In this document: positions 1 to 9,182 of the stretch, in pieces
How positions within the stretch are numbered: position 1 is the stretch's first letter
How the letters are laid out: every line of letters begins with the position of its first letter
Origin: Xanthomonas translucens pv. cerealis
Lineage (GTDB): Bacteria > Pseudomonadota > Gammaproteobacteria > Xanthomonadales > Xanthomonadaceae
DNA: 64,000 nucleotides
Assembly (NCBI RefSeq): GCF_006838285.1
Contig: NZ_CP038228.1
Location: forward strand, 3,348,001-3,412,000
Direction of reading: 5' to 3'
Translations under genes and position numbers: made by a program
The notes under the pieces: model-generated
The model's input: the letters and a program-made list of their open reading frames with translations, nothing else
Told to the model about the DNA's origin: nothing
Database searches by the model: none

Positions 1-244
1 GTACGCACTGGGCGCGTTCACGCTGGTGCCGAACTCCGTTGCCAGGCACGAAGACCGCGCCGGACGCGGGTTCGTGTACCTGCTGCAACGAAGCGAAGGG
101 GTGACGATCGTCGCCAACGAGCAACGCCTGCAGTGGCTGGACCTGTATTGCAGGCAGCGCCTGACAGGCGAACCAGCGCAATTGCAGGGGTGGCAGGCCG
201 GCGCGTTGCTGGCCAGCCGCCAGCGATGCGCGGCGGCGAGGTGA
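1..244 (+). CDS. C-terminal fragment of an unidentified protein
   Basis: An open frame enters from the left edge (codons in phase from base 2) and stops at 242-244, giving about 80 C-terminal residues with no recognisable motif. It lies 65 bases upstream of an rffA-type aminotransferase gene on the same strand, so it probably belongs to the same polysaccharide or glycolipid biosynthesis cluster. A methyltransferase, formyltransferase or glycosyltransferase would fit the context, but nothing visible decides this. The reading frame is credible because codon use is typical of the GC-rich neighbours and it ends just before the next gene. Confidence 0.55.
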   Translation, partial: YALGAFTLVPNSVARHEDRAGRGFVYLLQRSEGVTIVANEQRLQWLDLYCRQRLTGEPAQLQGWQAGALLASRQRCAAAR

Positions 245-309
245 CAGCGCATGGCCACACCGACCCGTTTCACGCAGATGACTCTTCCCGGACCGCGGAC
301 ACGTATCGC

Positions 310-1446
310 ATGAGCAACGATTCCATCCCCTTCAACTGGCCGCACATGACCGGGAAGGAGCTGTCCTACATCGCCGAGTCGCATTTCAACGGCCGCCTTG
401 CCGGCGATGGCCCGTTCACCCGCCGCTGCCACGACTGGCTGCACAAGCGCACCGGCGCGCGCGCGCTGCTGACCCACTCGTGCACGGCCGCGCTGGAAAT
501 GGCCGCCTTGCTGCTGGACATCCAGCCGGGCGACGAAATCATCATGCCTTCGTACACTTTCGTTTCCACCGCCAACGCCTTTGTGCTGCGCGGTGGCATC
601 CCGGTGTTCGTCGATATCCGCGAAGACACCCTGAACCTGGACGAGCGCCTGATCGAAGCCGCCATCACCGCCCGCACCCGCGCCATCGTGCCGGTGCACT
701 ATGCCGGTGTTGCCTGCGAGATGGACAGCATCCTCGACATCGCCGCACGCCACGGGCTCAGCGTGGTCGAAGATGCGGCGCAGGGGGTGATGGCCAGCTA
801 CAAGGGCCGCGCGCTTGGCGCGATCGGCGATATCGGGGCCTACAGTTTCCACGAAACCAAGAACGTGATCAGTGGCGAAGGCGGTGCTCTGCTGATGCGC
901 GATACCGCGCTGGCGCAACGCGCGGAGGTCATCCGCGAGAAGGGCACCGACCGCAGCCGCTACTTCCGCGGCGAAGTGGACAAGTACACCTGGCAGGATG
1001 TCGGCTCTTCGTTCCTGCCAGGCGAATTGACCGCCGCCTTCCTGTGGGCGCAGTTGGAAGAAGCCGAACGCATCACCCAGGATCGGTTGCGCAGTTGGGA
1101 GCGTTATCACGCCGCGCTGCAATCGCTCGAAGACAGCGGCGCGATCCGCCGCCCGATCATCCCGGACGAGTGCCAGCACAACGCGCATATGTACTACGTC
1201 CTGCTGCATCCGCAGGCCGATCGGCAACATGTGCTGGAGACGCTGCGCGCACAGGGCATCGGATCGGTCTTCCACTACGTGCCGCTGCACGACTCGCCCG
1301 CGGGCAAGCGTTACGGCCGGGCCGCGGGACAGCTGGAGATCACCCAGCGCCAGTCCAGGCGCCTGCTGCGGCTGCCGCTGTGGACAGGACTGAGCGCAGC
1401 CCAGCAGGACCGGGTGGTGGACGTCTTTACGCGCGCGCTTGGCTGA
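310..1446 (+). CDS. rffA: dTDP-4-amino-4,6-dideoxygalactose transaminase (RffA/WecE family)
   Basis: PLP-dependent sugar aminotransferase of the DegT/DnrJ/EryC1 family, 378 residues. The family converts dTDP-4-keto-6-deoxyglucose to dTDP-4-amino-4,6-dideoxygalactose with glutamate as amino donor, feeding surface-polysaccharide synthesis in the cytoplasm. Visible signatures are an SCTAALEMAALL phosphate-binding stretch near residues 57-68, VVEDAAQG (152-159) whose Asp contacts the pyridine nitrogen, and SFHETKN with the Schiff-base lysine at about residue 184. The frame stays open upstream to 133, but the product from ATG 310 starts with SIPFNWPHMTGKE, matching the family N-terminus, so 310 is chosen. 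The next gene starts 58 bases downstream. Confidence 0.9.
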   Translation: MSNDSIPFNWPHMTGKELSYIAESHFNGRLAGDGPFTRRCHDWLHKRTGARALLTHSCTAALEMAALLLDIQPGDEIIMPSYTFVSTANAFVLRGGIPVFVDIREDTLNLDERLIEAAITARTRAIVPVHYAGVACEMDSILDIAARHGLSVVEDAAQGVMASYKGRALGAIGDIGAYSFHETKNVISGEGGALLMRDTALAQRAEVIREKGTDRSRYFRGEVDKYTWQDVGSSFLPGELTAAFLWAQLEEAERITQDRLRSWERYHAALQSLEDSGAIRRPIIPDECQHNAHMYYVLLHPQADRQHVLETLRAQGIGSVFHYVPLHDSPAGKRYGRAAGQLEITQRQSRRLLRLPLWTGLSAAQQDRVVDVFTRALG

Positions 1447-1504
1447 GTCGCTGGTCGCGCACGGCAACGCGCGGCGGCGGCCGCATCTGACACGGGGAGT
1501 ATCG

Positions 1505-2425
1505 ATGGCGGCGTATTGGAAGAAACTGGGGCTGGTCTTCAGCGCGAGTGGCCAGACCTCCTGGCTGCACGCCTACGCCGCCGTACCGATCGCCGAGCGC
1601 CTCGGCGACAGCGACCGCTATCGGATCTATTTCAGCAGCCGCGACGCGGCAAATCGCAGTTTCACCTCCTACGTCGTCATCGATCTCCGCCACCCCCAGC
1701 GCATCCTCGATGCCGCCACCGCACCGGTCCTGCAGCCGGGCGCTCTCGGCGAGTTCGACGACAGCGGCGCGATGGCGACCTGGCTGGCGACGCATCGCGG
1801 GCAGCGGTTCCTGTATTACATCGGATGGAACCTCGGCGTGACCGTGCCCTTCCGCAATTCAATCGGCCTGGCGATCGCCGCGGGAGCCGAACAGCCGTTC
1901 GCGCGCCACTTGCCCGGGCCGATCGTCGACCGCTCGGCCACCGAACCGCATTTCTGCGCAAGCTGCTGCGTGCTGCCGGGCGAGGATCTGTGGCGCATGT
2001 GGTACCTGTCCTGCACCGGTTGGGAGCTGCACGACGGCAAGCCGCGACACCGCTATCATCTCAAGTACGCCGAGTCCGACGACGGTATCGCCTGGCGCCG
2101 CAACGGCGATGTCGCGATCGACTATGCCGACGCCGCGGAGTACGCCATCTCCCGCCCCTGCGTGATCCGCGACCCCGACCGCTGGCGCATGTGGTACTCG
2201 TATCGCGGCAGCGCCTATCGCATCGGCTACGCCGAATCCGCCGACGGCGTGCGCTGGCAGCGATTGGATCATCTGGCGGGAATCGCGCCCTCCCCCAGCG
2301 GCTGGGATTCGCAGATGATCGAGTATCCGTTCGTGTTCGATCACGAGGGCGAGCGCTACATGCTCTACAACGGCAACGACTATGGCCGCAGCGGCTTCGG
2401 GCTGGCGGTTCTGGAACACGGTTAG
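1505..2425 (+). CDS. Five-bladed beta-propeller glycosidase-like protein (GH43/GH130-like)
   Basis: A 306-residue protein with repeated propeller-type elements: W-R-M-W-Y occurs twice (around 158 and 228), each followed by YAESDDG- or YAESADG-like turns, and the C-terminus has an MIEYPFVF...YMLYNGNDYG segment. These are typical of the GH32/43/62/68/130 beta-propeller superfamily. No signal peptide is visible, so it is probably cytoplasmic. It follows rffA with a 58-base gap and the ATG at 1505 lies after a GGGGAG ribosome site. Its place beside a dideoxysugar aminotransferase suggests a role in LPS or glycan modification. Substrate, and whether it is catalytic, cannot be told from sequence. 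Confidence 0.7.
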   Translation: MAAYWKKLGLVFSASGQTSWLHAYAAVPIAERLGDSDRYRIYFSSRDAANRSFTSYVVIDLRHPQRILDAATAPVLQPGALGEFDDSGAMATWLATHRGQRFLYYIGWNLGVTVPFRNSIGLAIAAGAEQPFARHLPGPIVDRSATEPHFCASCCVLPGEDLWRMWYLSCTGWELHDGKPRHRYHLKYAESDDGIAWRRNGDVAIDYADAAEYAISRPCVIRDPDRWRMWYSYRGSAYRIGYAESADGVRWQRLDHLAGIAPSPSGWDSQMIEYPFVFDHEGERYMLYNGNDYGRSGFGLAVLEHG

Positions 2426-2888
2426 TCGCGGTCTGCGCCGCAGCCACCGCTCGACGCCGCCAATGCGTCAGTCGCTGCGGCGCACTGCCGGTTCGCCGGC
2501 AAGCGATCGTACAAGGCTGCCACCCGCACGCGGAACGGCAGTGCCGGCGACCTGAAGGCCCGCCATGGCCGCTGCGCGAACATGGCGCGGGCGCCTTGCG
2601 CTGGCCGAAGCGATATCGGCCCTGCAGGGACGGACGATCCTGACCATCAAAGACTACTCTGACATGCGCTCTCGCTTCGACAGGATCTACGGCAAAACGG
2701 TCGGGATCGAGTACACAATCGGGCGGCGATCAGCAGCCAGGAAGGAGCGGATTTACACCACCTGGCGGCCACCGCGGAGACGGTGATTCCGTTCCTGTCC
2801 CAGGGCTGTCCGTAAGAGACGCCAGGACTGGATCCACGCCCTGGATCGAGCGTCCATGTACGCACACTCATCACTTACGGAAACCGAT
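2426..2888. other. Intergenic stretch, no gene recognised
   Basis: About 460 bases between the propeller protein and a small ORF. Short open frames exist on both strands but none has a ribosome site together with a recognisable product. No convincing terminator, repeat or promoter was seen. Confidence 0.5.
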
Positions 2889-3116
2889 ATGAGCCTTCCC
2901 CGCACCGCCGACGAACGTACCCGCGCCATGCACGCTGAAGCCGCCCACGCGGTTCACGAAGCCTTCCGGGGTGCTGATAGCAACGTGCTTCTGGCGCTGG
3001 TACAGGGCCTGGCGGACCCCAAGCTCGAAGCATTGCGCACTTTGGCAGATCGCAGCCTGGATGCCACTGGACGGTTCATCGGCAGGCAGGCAGCCTGGGA
3101 GGCGGTTCCGGTCTGA
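2889..3116 (+). CDS. Small hypothetical protein (75 aa)
   Basis: A short, mostly alpha-helical, Ala/Leu-rich product beginning MSLPRTADER. The frame can be extended to 2856 (MYAHSS...), but the ATG at 2889 gives the more compact product. No motif, membrane segment or signal peptide is visible. It stands alone between an intergenic stretch and a converging secreted-protein gene. The family is not recognised; it may be a lineage-specific small protein or a chance ORF. Confidence 0.4.
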   Translation: MSLPRTADERTRAMHAEAAHAVHEAFRGADSNVLLALVQGLADPKLEALRTLADRSLDATGRFIGRQAAWEAVPV

Positions 3117-3134
3117 AAAGGCCTACAAGAGCGG

Positions 3135-3162
3135 AAAAAAGAACGGGCCGTAAAGCCCGTTC
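3135..3162 (-). terminator. Rho-independent terminator of the 3169-3648 gene
   Basis: Eight-bp perfect stem GAACGGGC/GCCCGTTC (3141-3148 with 3155-3162), six-base loop, followed on the minus strand by six T (3140-3135). It lies directly after the stop codon of the minus-strand secreted-protein gene. Confidence 0.85.
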
Positions 3163-3168
3163 ATCGTG

Positions 3169-3648
3169 TTACCAGGTGGCCGCCCAGGTTGATCCGGAGC
3201 CACATGCCACCTGGTTGTACTTGTAGCTGGTCAGCGCCCACGTACCGCCGCCGTTATTTGCTGGAACCCAGACATACGACCACGATTGGCTTACTCCATG
3301 AGAGCAGGTGGAAACCGAGATGGTCTGGCCAGGAACCCCGTTTGCTGGCAACGGAACCGGCGGACCATCGCCAGGAGACTGGGGATAGGCACGACCGCCT
3401 GCAATTTCACGGGTGGTGGTCACCGTTACAGCACCGATTTGGTCGAACTCGCCGATCAGCTTCCCGTTCACGTGCGCAGCGTGCTGCTGCAGCCAAGCCA
3501 CAACAGATTGCCTTTCCACGGAGTTTTCCGCGAAGGTCGAGGTGGTTACTACGGTTTGAGATGTCGTCGTGGCCGCGCTCACTGCAAACGGCGCTGCGAT
3601 CAACTGGGCAACAACTACTGCTCTCAGGACTAGTTTCTTCATGTCCAT
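3169..3648 (-). CDS. Secreted hypothetical protein
   Basis: About 159 residues. An N-terminal Sec signal peptide is evident: MDMKK, a hydrophobic stretch to about residue 20, then a VSA-A cleavage site. The mature part is Thr/Ser/Val-rich, contains a helical WLQQHAAHVNGKLIG segment, and ends in a Trp-, Gly- and Asn-rich tail with two cysteines that could form one disulfide. ATG 3648 or 3642 could be the start; neither has a strong ribosome site. A clean terminator follows, so it is probably monocistronic. The family is not recognised; a periplasmic or extracellular location is the only supported inference. Confidence 0.65.
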   Translation of the reverse strand: MDMKKLVLRAVVVAQLIAAPFAVSAATTTSQTVVTTSTFAENSVERQSVVAWLQQHAAHVNGKLIGEFDQIGAVTVTTTREIAGGRAYPQSPGDGPPVPLPANGVPGQTISVSTCSHGVSQSWSYVWVPANNGGGTWALTSYKYNQVACGSGSTWAATW

Positions 3649-3933
3649 GATGATGTCTGAGTGGACGGGATGTCCGACCCCTATGCTATGCCCAACCGGA
3701 CACATTGGCGGCGTCGATGGACAACCTGTTTACAGTGCGCTCCAGTCTGAGAAGCGGCGAATGCCAGGAACTCGGCCGCCTAGTACCAGGCGCGGCTTCT
3801 CTGTGTGCTGCAGCGCCCTTCACGGCTCTTCAAGGGGGCTTTCAAATAAGCCTTCAAGACTTCGCAGACCATGTGTCCGCTTACAGCCTGCTGCACGCCA
3901 CGACGAAGGCCGGCCCTTCGCAACCGCCGCTTC

Positions 3934-3952
3934 GCGAAATATAATCATTCTC
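3934..3952. promoter_or_regulatory. Fur-box-like operator upstream of the TonB receptor
   Basis: The sequence matches the classical 19-bp Fur consensus at 14 of 19 positions, with 11 of 13 in the right half (TATAATCATTCTC). It lies 30 bases before the start of a siderophore-type TonB-dependent receptor, so iron repression of that gene is likely. Confidence 0.55.
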
Positions 3953-3982
3953 GATTAGCCCCTCCCTCACGTTACGGTCGCG

Positions 3983-6076
3983 ATGAACCTGCATCCCCTT
4001 CCGCTCGCCTGCCTGCTCGGCATGGCCGCTTCCACTGCTGCGCACGCGGCCGACGCAACCGACGCCGCGCAGGCCACCGCATTGCCTGCAGTGCAGGTCC
4101 GCGCCGATGCCACCGACAATGGCTTCCGCAGCACTGCGCCGGCGCAGTCCGACAAGTCGGACACGCCGCTGGCGCAGACCCCGTTCTCGATCACCGTGGT
4201 GCCGCGCGCGCTGCTGGACAGCCAGCAGGCGCAGACCCTGGCCGATGCCTTGCACAACGTGTCCGGCGTGGTCGCCAAGACCTACGGCCGGCGCGGCTGG
4301 GACGACCTGATCATCCGCGGCCAGACCGCCTCCGATTCGCTGTTCGTCGATGGCCTGCGCACCGCCTCCGACAACCGCGTCGCCGAGCAGCTGTTCGGCA
4401 TGCAACAGGTGGAAGTGCTGAAGGGTCCGGCCTCGCTGCTGTACGGCCAGGTGCTGCCGGGCGGGCTGGTCAACCTGGTCAGCAAGCGCCCCGAAGCGAG
4501 CCCGCTGCGCCGCGCCGAACTGGGCGTCGGCAGCGACGGCCTGCAGCAGGGCAGCTTCGATCTGAACCAGCCGCTGTCGGCCAACGGCAAGACCGCGCTG
4601 CGGCTCAACGGCCTGGCGATGAACGCAGACGACCCGACCGATCACGTGTATTTCCGCAGCCGCTGGATCGCCCCGTCGCTGTCGCTGGACCTGGGCGCGC
4701 GCACCGACTTCGTGCTCATCACCAGCTACCAGGAACGCGACTACCTCCGCCAGCAGGGCCTGCCGTGGGAAGGCAGCGCCGCGTCCAATCCGAACGGCAG
4801 GATCGATCGCGCACTGTTCACCGGCGAACCCACCCAGCCGCCATACCACAGCCACCAGAGCCGCATCGGCTACGTGCTGGACCATCGCTTCGACAACGGC
4901 TGGACCCTGCACCACGCCGCACGCTGGCAGGCATTCGGACTGGACGGCTTCATCGTCGCCAACAACGGCCTGGCCGCCGACCTGCGCACGCTGCGCCGCA
5001 CCGCCACCGATCAGCACTACGACGGACGCACCTGGGTGCAGGACACCTATCTGCAGCGCGGCTTCGCCAGCGGCGCCTGGCAGCACACGCTGACCGCCGG
5101 CGTGGATGCGTTCAAGACCTGGGAATGGAACCTGCAGTCCACCTGCCGGGTCGGCACGCTGAACGTGTACGCGCCGGTCTACGGCGGCGCGATCGTCTGC
5201 CCGGCCACGCCCAGCCGCGACAACCTCAGCGTGGTCACCTCCGGCGGCCTGTACCTGCGCGACCGCATCCAGTTCACGCCCGACTGGCAACTGCTGTTGG
5301 GCGTGCGCCACGACCGTAGCCGCAACCTCAGCGAGGACTCCCTCACCGGCACGAACACGCGTAACGACGCCAGCGCCACCACCGGCTCGGCCGCGCTGAT
5401 GTTCGATGCCGGCGGCGGGCTGCATCCTTATGCCAGCGTCGCCACCTCGTTCTATCCCAACGTCGGCACCGACGCGCAGGGCGCGCAGTTCGATCCCGAG
5501 CGCGGCCGCCAGGTGGAGCTGGGACTGAAGATGGAACTGGACGCAGGCACCAGCCTGAGCATGGCGCTGTACGACCTGCGCCGGCGCAACGTGCTGCAGA
5601 GCGATCCGTTCAACGACGGCTACAGCATCGCGGTCGGCGAGCAGCGCAGCCGCGGCGTGGAACTCAACGCCGCCGCCGACCTGGGCAGCGGGGTCAGCCT
5701 GTTCGCCGGCTACGCTTACACCGACGCGGTGGTCACCGACGACGGCGCGCAGCGCGTCACCACCGTCGGCGACCGCCTGTACAACGTACCCAAGCACAGC
5801 GGCTCGCTGTGGCTGCAGTACGCGGCGCATGGCGTGGACGACGGCTGGACCTTCAGCGGCGGCGCCCGTGCCGAAGGCGAGAAGACCGCCTACGGCCAGC
5901 GCATTCCCGGCTACATGGTGTTCGATGCCGGCCTGGCCTATCGCCAGGGCCACTGGCGCTACGCGCTGAACCTGAAGAACGCGTTCGACCGCGATTACTA
6001 CAGCGGCGGCCTGCAGCGCGCGGTGGCGCTGGGCGACCCGCGCACGCTGTTGTTCTCGGTGGGCGTGGATTACTAA
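3983..6076 (+). CDS. TonB-dependent siderophore receptor
   Basis: Outer-membrane receptor of 697 residues. A signal peptide ends at AHA (about residue 22). A plug domain follows (about 60-175) with the typical features TPFSITVVP, ALHNVSGV, LIIRGQ, FVDGLR and MQQVEVLKGPASLLYGQ, the signature of the siderophore-receptor subfamily (FpvA/FhuE/FoxA-like). The rest is a 22-strand barrel ending in an aromatic-rich strand. It would import a ferric siderophore with TonB-ExbBD energy. A Fur-box-like site stands just upstream. No siderophore biosynthesis or ABC genes are adjacent, so the ligand is unknown and may be a xenosiderophore. Confidence 0.9.
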   Translation: MNLHPLPLACLLGMAASTAAHAADATDAAQATALPAVQVRADATDNGFRSTAPAQSDKSDTPLAQTPFSITVVPRALLDSQQAQTLADALHNVSGVVAKTYGRRGWDDLIIRGQTASDSLFVDGLRTASDNRVAEQLFGMQQVEVLKGPASLLYGQVLPGGLVNLVSKRPEASPLRRAELGVGSDGLQQGSFDLNQPLSANGKTALRLNGLAMNADDPTDHVYFRSRWIAPSLSLDLGARTDFVLITSYQERDYLRQQGLPWEGSAASNPNGRIDRALFTGEPTQPPYHSHQSRIGYVLDHRFDNGWTLHHAARWQAFGLDGFIVANNGLAADLRTLRRTATDQHYDGRTWVQDTYLQRGFASGAWQHTLTAGVDAFKTWEWNLQSTCRVGTLNVYAPVYGGAIVCPATPSRDNLSVVTSGGLYLRDRIQFTPDWQLLLGVRHDRSRNLSEDSLTGTNTRNDASATTGSAALMFDAGGGLHPYASVATSFYPNVGTDAQGAQFDPERGRQVELGLKMELDAGTSLSMALYDLRRRNVLQSDPFNDGYSIAVGEQRSRGVELNAAADLGSGVSLFAGYAYTDAVVTDDGAQRVTTVGDRLYNVPKHSGSLWLQYAAHGVDDGWTFSGGARAEGEKTAYGQRIPGYMVFDAGLAYRQGHWRYALNLKNAFDRDYYSGGLQRAVALGDPRTLLFSVGVDY

Positions 6077-6108
6077 GCTATTGAGTGCGTGTTGCACTTG
6101 GCAGGAAG

Positions 6109-6275
6109 TTCAGCGGCCCCGGCGATATGTCGCGGCTGAAGCCCTCCAACTATCCGGTTTCGGACGCAGTCAGGACTGAAGTCCCTCCCACAATGCACCC
6201 AGCCGTCTCGCCGCAAGGCATTGTGGGAGTTATTTCAGCCGCGACGAACGAAGCCATCCTGCGATCCGGCTTCGG
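6109..6275. repeat. REP-like palindromic repeats
   Basis: Intergenic region built of imperfect copies of the GGGAG-N-CTTCAG-CCGCGAC motif that recurs elsewhere in the window. CCCACAATGC (6187-6196) pairs perfectly with GCATTGTGGG (6218-6227), giving a long hairpin between two converging genes. The rest of 6077-6354 shows no gene. Confidence 0.6.
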
Positions 6276-6354
6276 AAGCAGTCGGACTGATGAGCGCACT
6301 GTGATCCGCGACGGTATCAGTAGCCGGGTCCCAATCCCTCGACGCCAGTCTCCC

Positions 6355-6753
6355 TCAGCCCTGCATGCACGGCTGCGCCGCGGCCGGGGTCTCGGCTGCG
6401 ACGCACTGGCCGAAGTCGGGCGGCAGGCCGCCGACCTCACGGCGTTGGCCGACCTGCAGGTCGAACTCCTGCAGCATGTGCGGCGCGCACGCAGCAGTGC
6501 TGCCGGCGGGCGCGGCCGGCGCCGCGCAGGCGGCGTAGACCTGGTAGTGGCAGCGTCCGCTGCGGCTGTCCACACAGCGGAACGTGGCCAGCCCGCCGCG
6601 GTAGCTGGTGCGGCTGACGATCGCCGCCACGCCGCGCTCGCTGGCATGCACCACGGTCTCGCGGTGGGCGCCGGTGGACAGGTCGAGGTTGGCGTGGCCC
6701 TGGCAGCCGGCGAAGCTGAGCAGGCACGACCACAACGCGGAGAGCAGACGCAT
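6355..6753 (-). CDS. Secreted or lipoprotein hypothetical protein
   Basis: A 132-residue product with a hydrophobic N-terminus ending in FAGC, a possible though atypical lipobox (Phe rather than Leu at -3), followed by a Cys-containing mature domain (CVDSRSGRCHYQVYAAC). The start at 6753 is fixed by an AAGGAA ribosome site. It lies 41 bases downstream of the LytTR regulator and on the same strand, so co-transcription with the two-component genes is plausible. It may be an envelope protein controlled by or accessory to that system. The family is not recognised. Confidence 0.65.
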   Translation of the reverse strand: MRLLSALWSCLLSFAGCQGHANLDLSTGAHRETVVHASERGVAAIVSRTSYRGGLATFRCVDSRSGRCHYQVYAACAAPAAPAGSTAACAPHMLQEFDLQVGQRREVGGLPPDFGQCVAAETPAAAQPCMQG

Positions 6754-6794
6754 GGCGAATTCCTTGTTGCAGTGCGCAGATGCGGAGGCAGCGT

Positions 6795-7562
6795 TTACAT
6801 GCCGCGAAACAGACTCATGTACGGCTGGCTGACGGTCAGCACTTCGTCGCGGTGGCGCAGCTTCATCCGGCCCTTGCCGGTGTCGTCGCGCACCACCGAG
6901 GCCACCGCTTTCAGATTGACGATGGTGGAACGGTGGATCTGCCGGAACGCGGCCGGGTCGAGCACGTCCAGCAGTTCGCGCAGCGGCGTGCGCAGCAGCG
7001 CTTCGCCGTCGCGGGTCAGCACCGTGGTGTATTTGTTGTCGGCCTGGAAATAGACCACGTCGTCGAGCAGGATCAGCCGCGTCTCGCGGCCGCTGTTGGC
7101 GGTGATCCAGGCCAACGGCGGCGCCGCGGTGGGCGCTGCCGGGCGCTGCTCCAGGCGTTGCAGCAGCGCATCCAGCACCGCCACGTCCGGCCCTTGCGCG
7201 GCGCGCGCCTGCAGCCGCTGCACCGTCGCCTGCAGGCGCTCGCGCACGATCGGCTTGAGCAGGTAGTCCACCGCGCCCTGCTCGAACGCATCGATCGCGT
7301 ACTGGTCGTAGGCGGTGACGAACACCACCTGGGTGCGCGGACTCAGTTCGCCGAGCGCGCGCGCCACCTCGATGCCGCTCAGGCCGGGCATGCGGATATC
7401 CAGGAACGCCACGTCCGGCTGGTGCTCGGCCAGGCGCTCCAGCGCGCTGGCGCCGTCCTCGCACTCGGCGACGATGCGCAGCTGCGGCCAGACCTCGCCG
7501 AGCAGCGCGACCAGCGCGCTGCGCAGCAGTTCCTCGTCTTCGGCGACGATGGCATCAACCAT
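6795..7562 (-). CDS. LytTR-family response regulator
   Basis: Two-domain regulator of 255 residues. The receiver domain (1-120) has the acidic pocket AEDEE (7-11), the phosphoacceptor Asp at about 55 in FLDIRMPG, and the conserved Thr and Lys in VFVTAY and LLKPI. The C-terminal LytTR DNA-binding domain (about 150-255) shows VVYFQADNKYTTV and the IHRSTIVNLKAV motif. The ATG at 7562 has a GGAG site and overlaps the kinase stop by 8 bases, so translation is probably coupled. Members of this AlgR/LytR class often control envelope or exopolysaccharide genes; targets here are unknown. Confidence 0.9.
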   Translation of the reverse strand: MVDAIVAEDEELLRSALVALLGEVWPQLRIVAECEDGASALERLAEHQPDVAFLDIRMPGLSGIEVARALGELSPRTQVVFVTAYDQYAIDAFEQGAVDYLLKPIVRERLQATVQRLQARAAQGPDVAVLDALLQRLEQRPAAPTAAPPLAWITANSGRETRLILLDDVVYFQADNKYTTVLTRDGEALLRTPLRELLDVLDPAAFRQIHRSTIVNLKAVASVVRDDTGKGRMKLRHRDEVLTVSQPYMSLFRGM

Positions 7563-8859
7563 GCTGCGCTCCTGCCGGCAGCGGCGGCGGTGCGGGTGGT
7601 TGCGGCGGACACGGCAAGGTGATCGTCGCGGCCACACCGCTGGGGAAATTGGACACGATGGCGAACATGGCCGCGCCGGCATAGGTCAGGCGCAAGCGTT
7701 CGCGCAGGTTCTTCAGGCCGATGCCGGTGCCGCTGGACTGGCTGTTGAAGCCCAGGCCGTCGTCGGCGACGGTGAGGGTGACGTGGTCGTCGAAGGCGCG
7801 TGCCAGGATCCAGACCGTGCCGCCGCCGGGCTTGGGCTCCAGGCCATGCTTGATCGCGTTCTCGACCAGGGTCTGCAGCATCATCGACGGCAGCGCCAGG
7901 GTCTTCATCGCCTCCGGCACCTGCAGTTCCAGCTGCAGCCGCGCACCCATGCGGATCTTGAGGATCTCCAGGTAGGCCTGGGTGCGTTCGAGCTCTTCGC
8001 CGAGCGAACTCAGCGCGGCCTCGGCGCTGGGCAGCGAGCGGCGCAGGTACTGGATCAGGTAGCCGAGCATCAGCTCGGCGCGAGGCGGATCGGTGCGCGC
8101 CAATACCTGCGCGCTGGCCAGCGTGTTGTAGAGGAAATGCGGCTCGACCTGCGCGTGCAGCAGATTCAGCCGCGCCACGGTCAGCTCCTGATTGGTGGCC
8201 GCCTGCTTGGCGGCGGCCTGCTCGTCGCGGCGCACATCGGCGATGCGGCGCGCCAGCGCGCGGCTCAGCGCCTCGGCGTTTTCGTAGTTGCTGCCCTCGT
8301 CGACCGCGAACAGGTCGATCCAGGCGCTGGCGTCCGGTTCCAGCAGCAGGGTCAGGCTGCTGGTGCCGGCGCCGGGCGTCAGCGTCGCCAGCACCTGGTT
8401 GCGCTTGACCGACCAGCGCGCGGCCAGGTTCCAGCGCGACGGCGTGCGGCCGTTGTACGGATCGATACGGCGCACCTTGGCACGTATCTGTAAGCTATCG
8501 GCGGCGCTCTCGATCTCCTCCACCCGCGGCAGTTCGCGCACCGCCGCAGCGACCAGCGCGAACGCCTCGCGGGTGCCCAGCGGGATCTCGATCTGGCGGC
8601 GTTGGCGGCTGGACAGGGTGGCATTGTCCAGGCGCCCGGCGATCAGCCAGACCCGGCGCAGATGGGTGATGCCGGCGACCAGCGCCGACAGCATCAGCAG
8701 CATCGCCAGCAGGCCGAAGAACCAGCCGGGCCGGTCTTCCATGCCGTAGAACAGGCCGCTCCAGACGAAGCCGGCGACGATCACGGCGGCCGCCCAGGCG
8801 CACAGCAGGCGGACGATCAGGGACACACTGGAAAACATGGCGGCGGGGATGGATGACAT
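7555..8859 (-). CDS. LytS-like sensor histidine kinase
   Basis: Membrane kinase partner of the downstream LytTR regulator. Two transmembrane helices are visible near the N-terminus (about 8-30 and 40-62), followed by a soluble domain. The His_kinase family signature VEPHFLYNTLASAQ carries the phosphoacceptor His, and the HATPase domain shows LVENAIKHG (N box), DDGLGFN and GTGIGLKNLRERL (G boxes). The start is uncertain: in-frame ATGs at 8871, 8859 and 8838 all lack a strong ribosome site, and 8859 is chosen. The extracytoplasmic input region is too small to suggest a ligand; signal sensing within the membrane is possible. Confidence 0.85.
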   Translation of the reverse strand: MSSIPAAMFSSVSLIVRLLCAWAAAVIVAGFVWSGLFYGMEDRPGWFFGLLAMLLMLSALVAGITHLRRVWLIAGRLDNATLSSRQRRQIEIPLGTREAFALVAAAVRELPRVEEIESAADSLQIRAKVRRIDPYNGRTPSRWNLAARWSVKRNQVLATLTPGAGTSSLTLLLEPDASAWIDLFAVDEGSNYENAEALSRALARRIADVRRDEQAAAKQAATNQELTVARLNLLHAQVEPHFLYNTLASAQVLARTDPPRAELMLGYLIQYLRRSLPSAEAALSSLGEELERTQAYLEILKIRMGARLQLELQVPEAMKTLALPSMMLQTLVENAIKHGLEPKPGGGTVWILARAFDDHVTLTVADDGLGFNSQSSGTGIGLKNLRERLRLTYAGAAMFAIVSNFPSGVAATITLPCPPQPPAPPPLPAGAQHG

Positions 8860-9002
8860 GGCCGCGAGCATAGCCGCGCCGGCGTGGGCCGCCAGTCCCA
8901 TTGCGACGAACGCCCGCGCGTACGGATGGAAGCGCCAATCGGCAGAGCGAAACCCGGGCGCTGGGACGGCCAGCACGCCGGCCGCGACCGCAGCGCGCCG
9001 GC

Positions 9003-9052
9003 GGCCATGCGCCATCGCCATGCGCCATCGCCATCGCCATCGCCATCGCCTG
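9003..9052. repeat. CCATCG hexanucleotide microsatellite
   Basis: About six near-perfect tandem copies of CCATCG in the gap upstream of the sensor kinase. Hexamer units do not shift reading frame, so if the kinase were initiated further upstream, copy changes would add or remove residue pairs. It is more likely non-coding. Confidence 0.6.
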
Positions 9053-9182
9053 CAGCGAATGCACCGCGTTTCATGCCCGCAACGAATTGGTGAACGGCCG
9101 GGGTGGCGGCGAGCGGACGGTCCGCGGCCGGCAACCGCCGCCCGGCCCGGCGCCGCGCGCACGGGCCGTAGCCTGCGCAGGC

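Noticed and set aside
3881..6097. 738-codon open frame antisense to the TonB receptor
   Set aside because: Codon-position mirror of the real gene in GC-rich DNA; product is Ala/Gly/His/Val-rich with no motif.
9003..9052. CCATCG tandem repeat as a CRISPR-like array
   Set aside because: Six-base contiguous units with no spacers; simple microsatellite.
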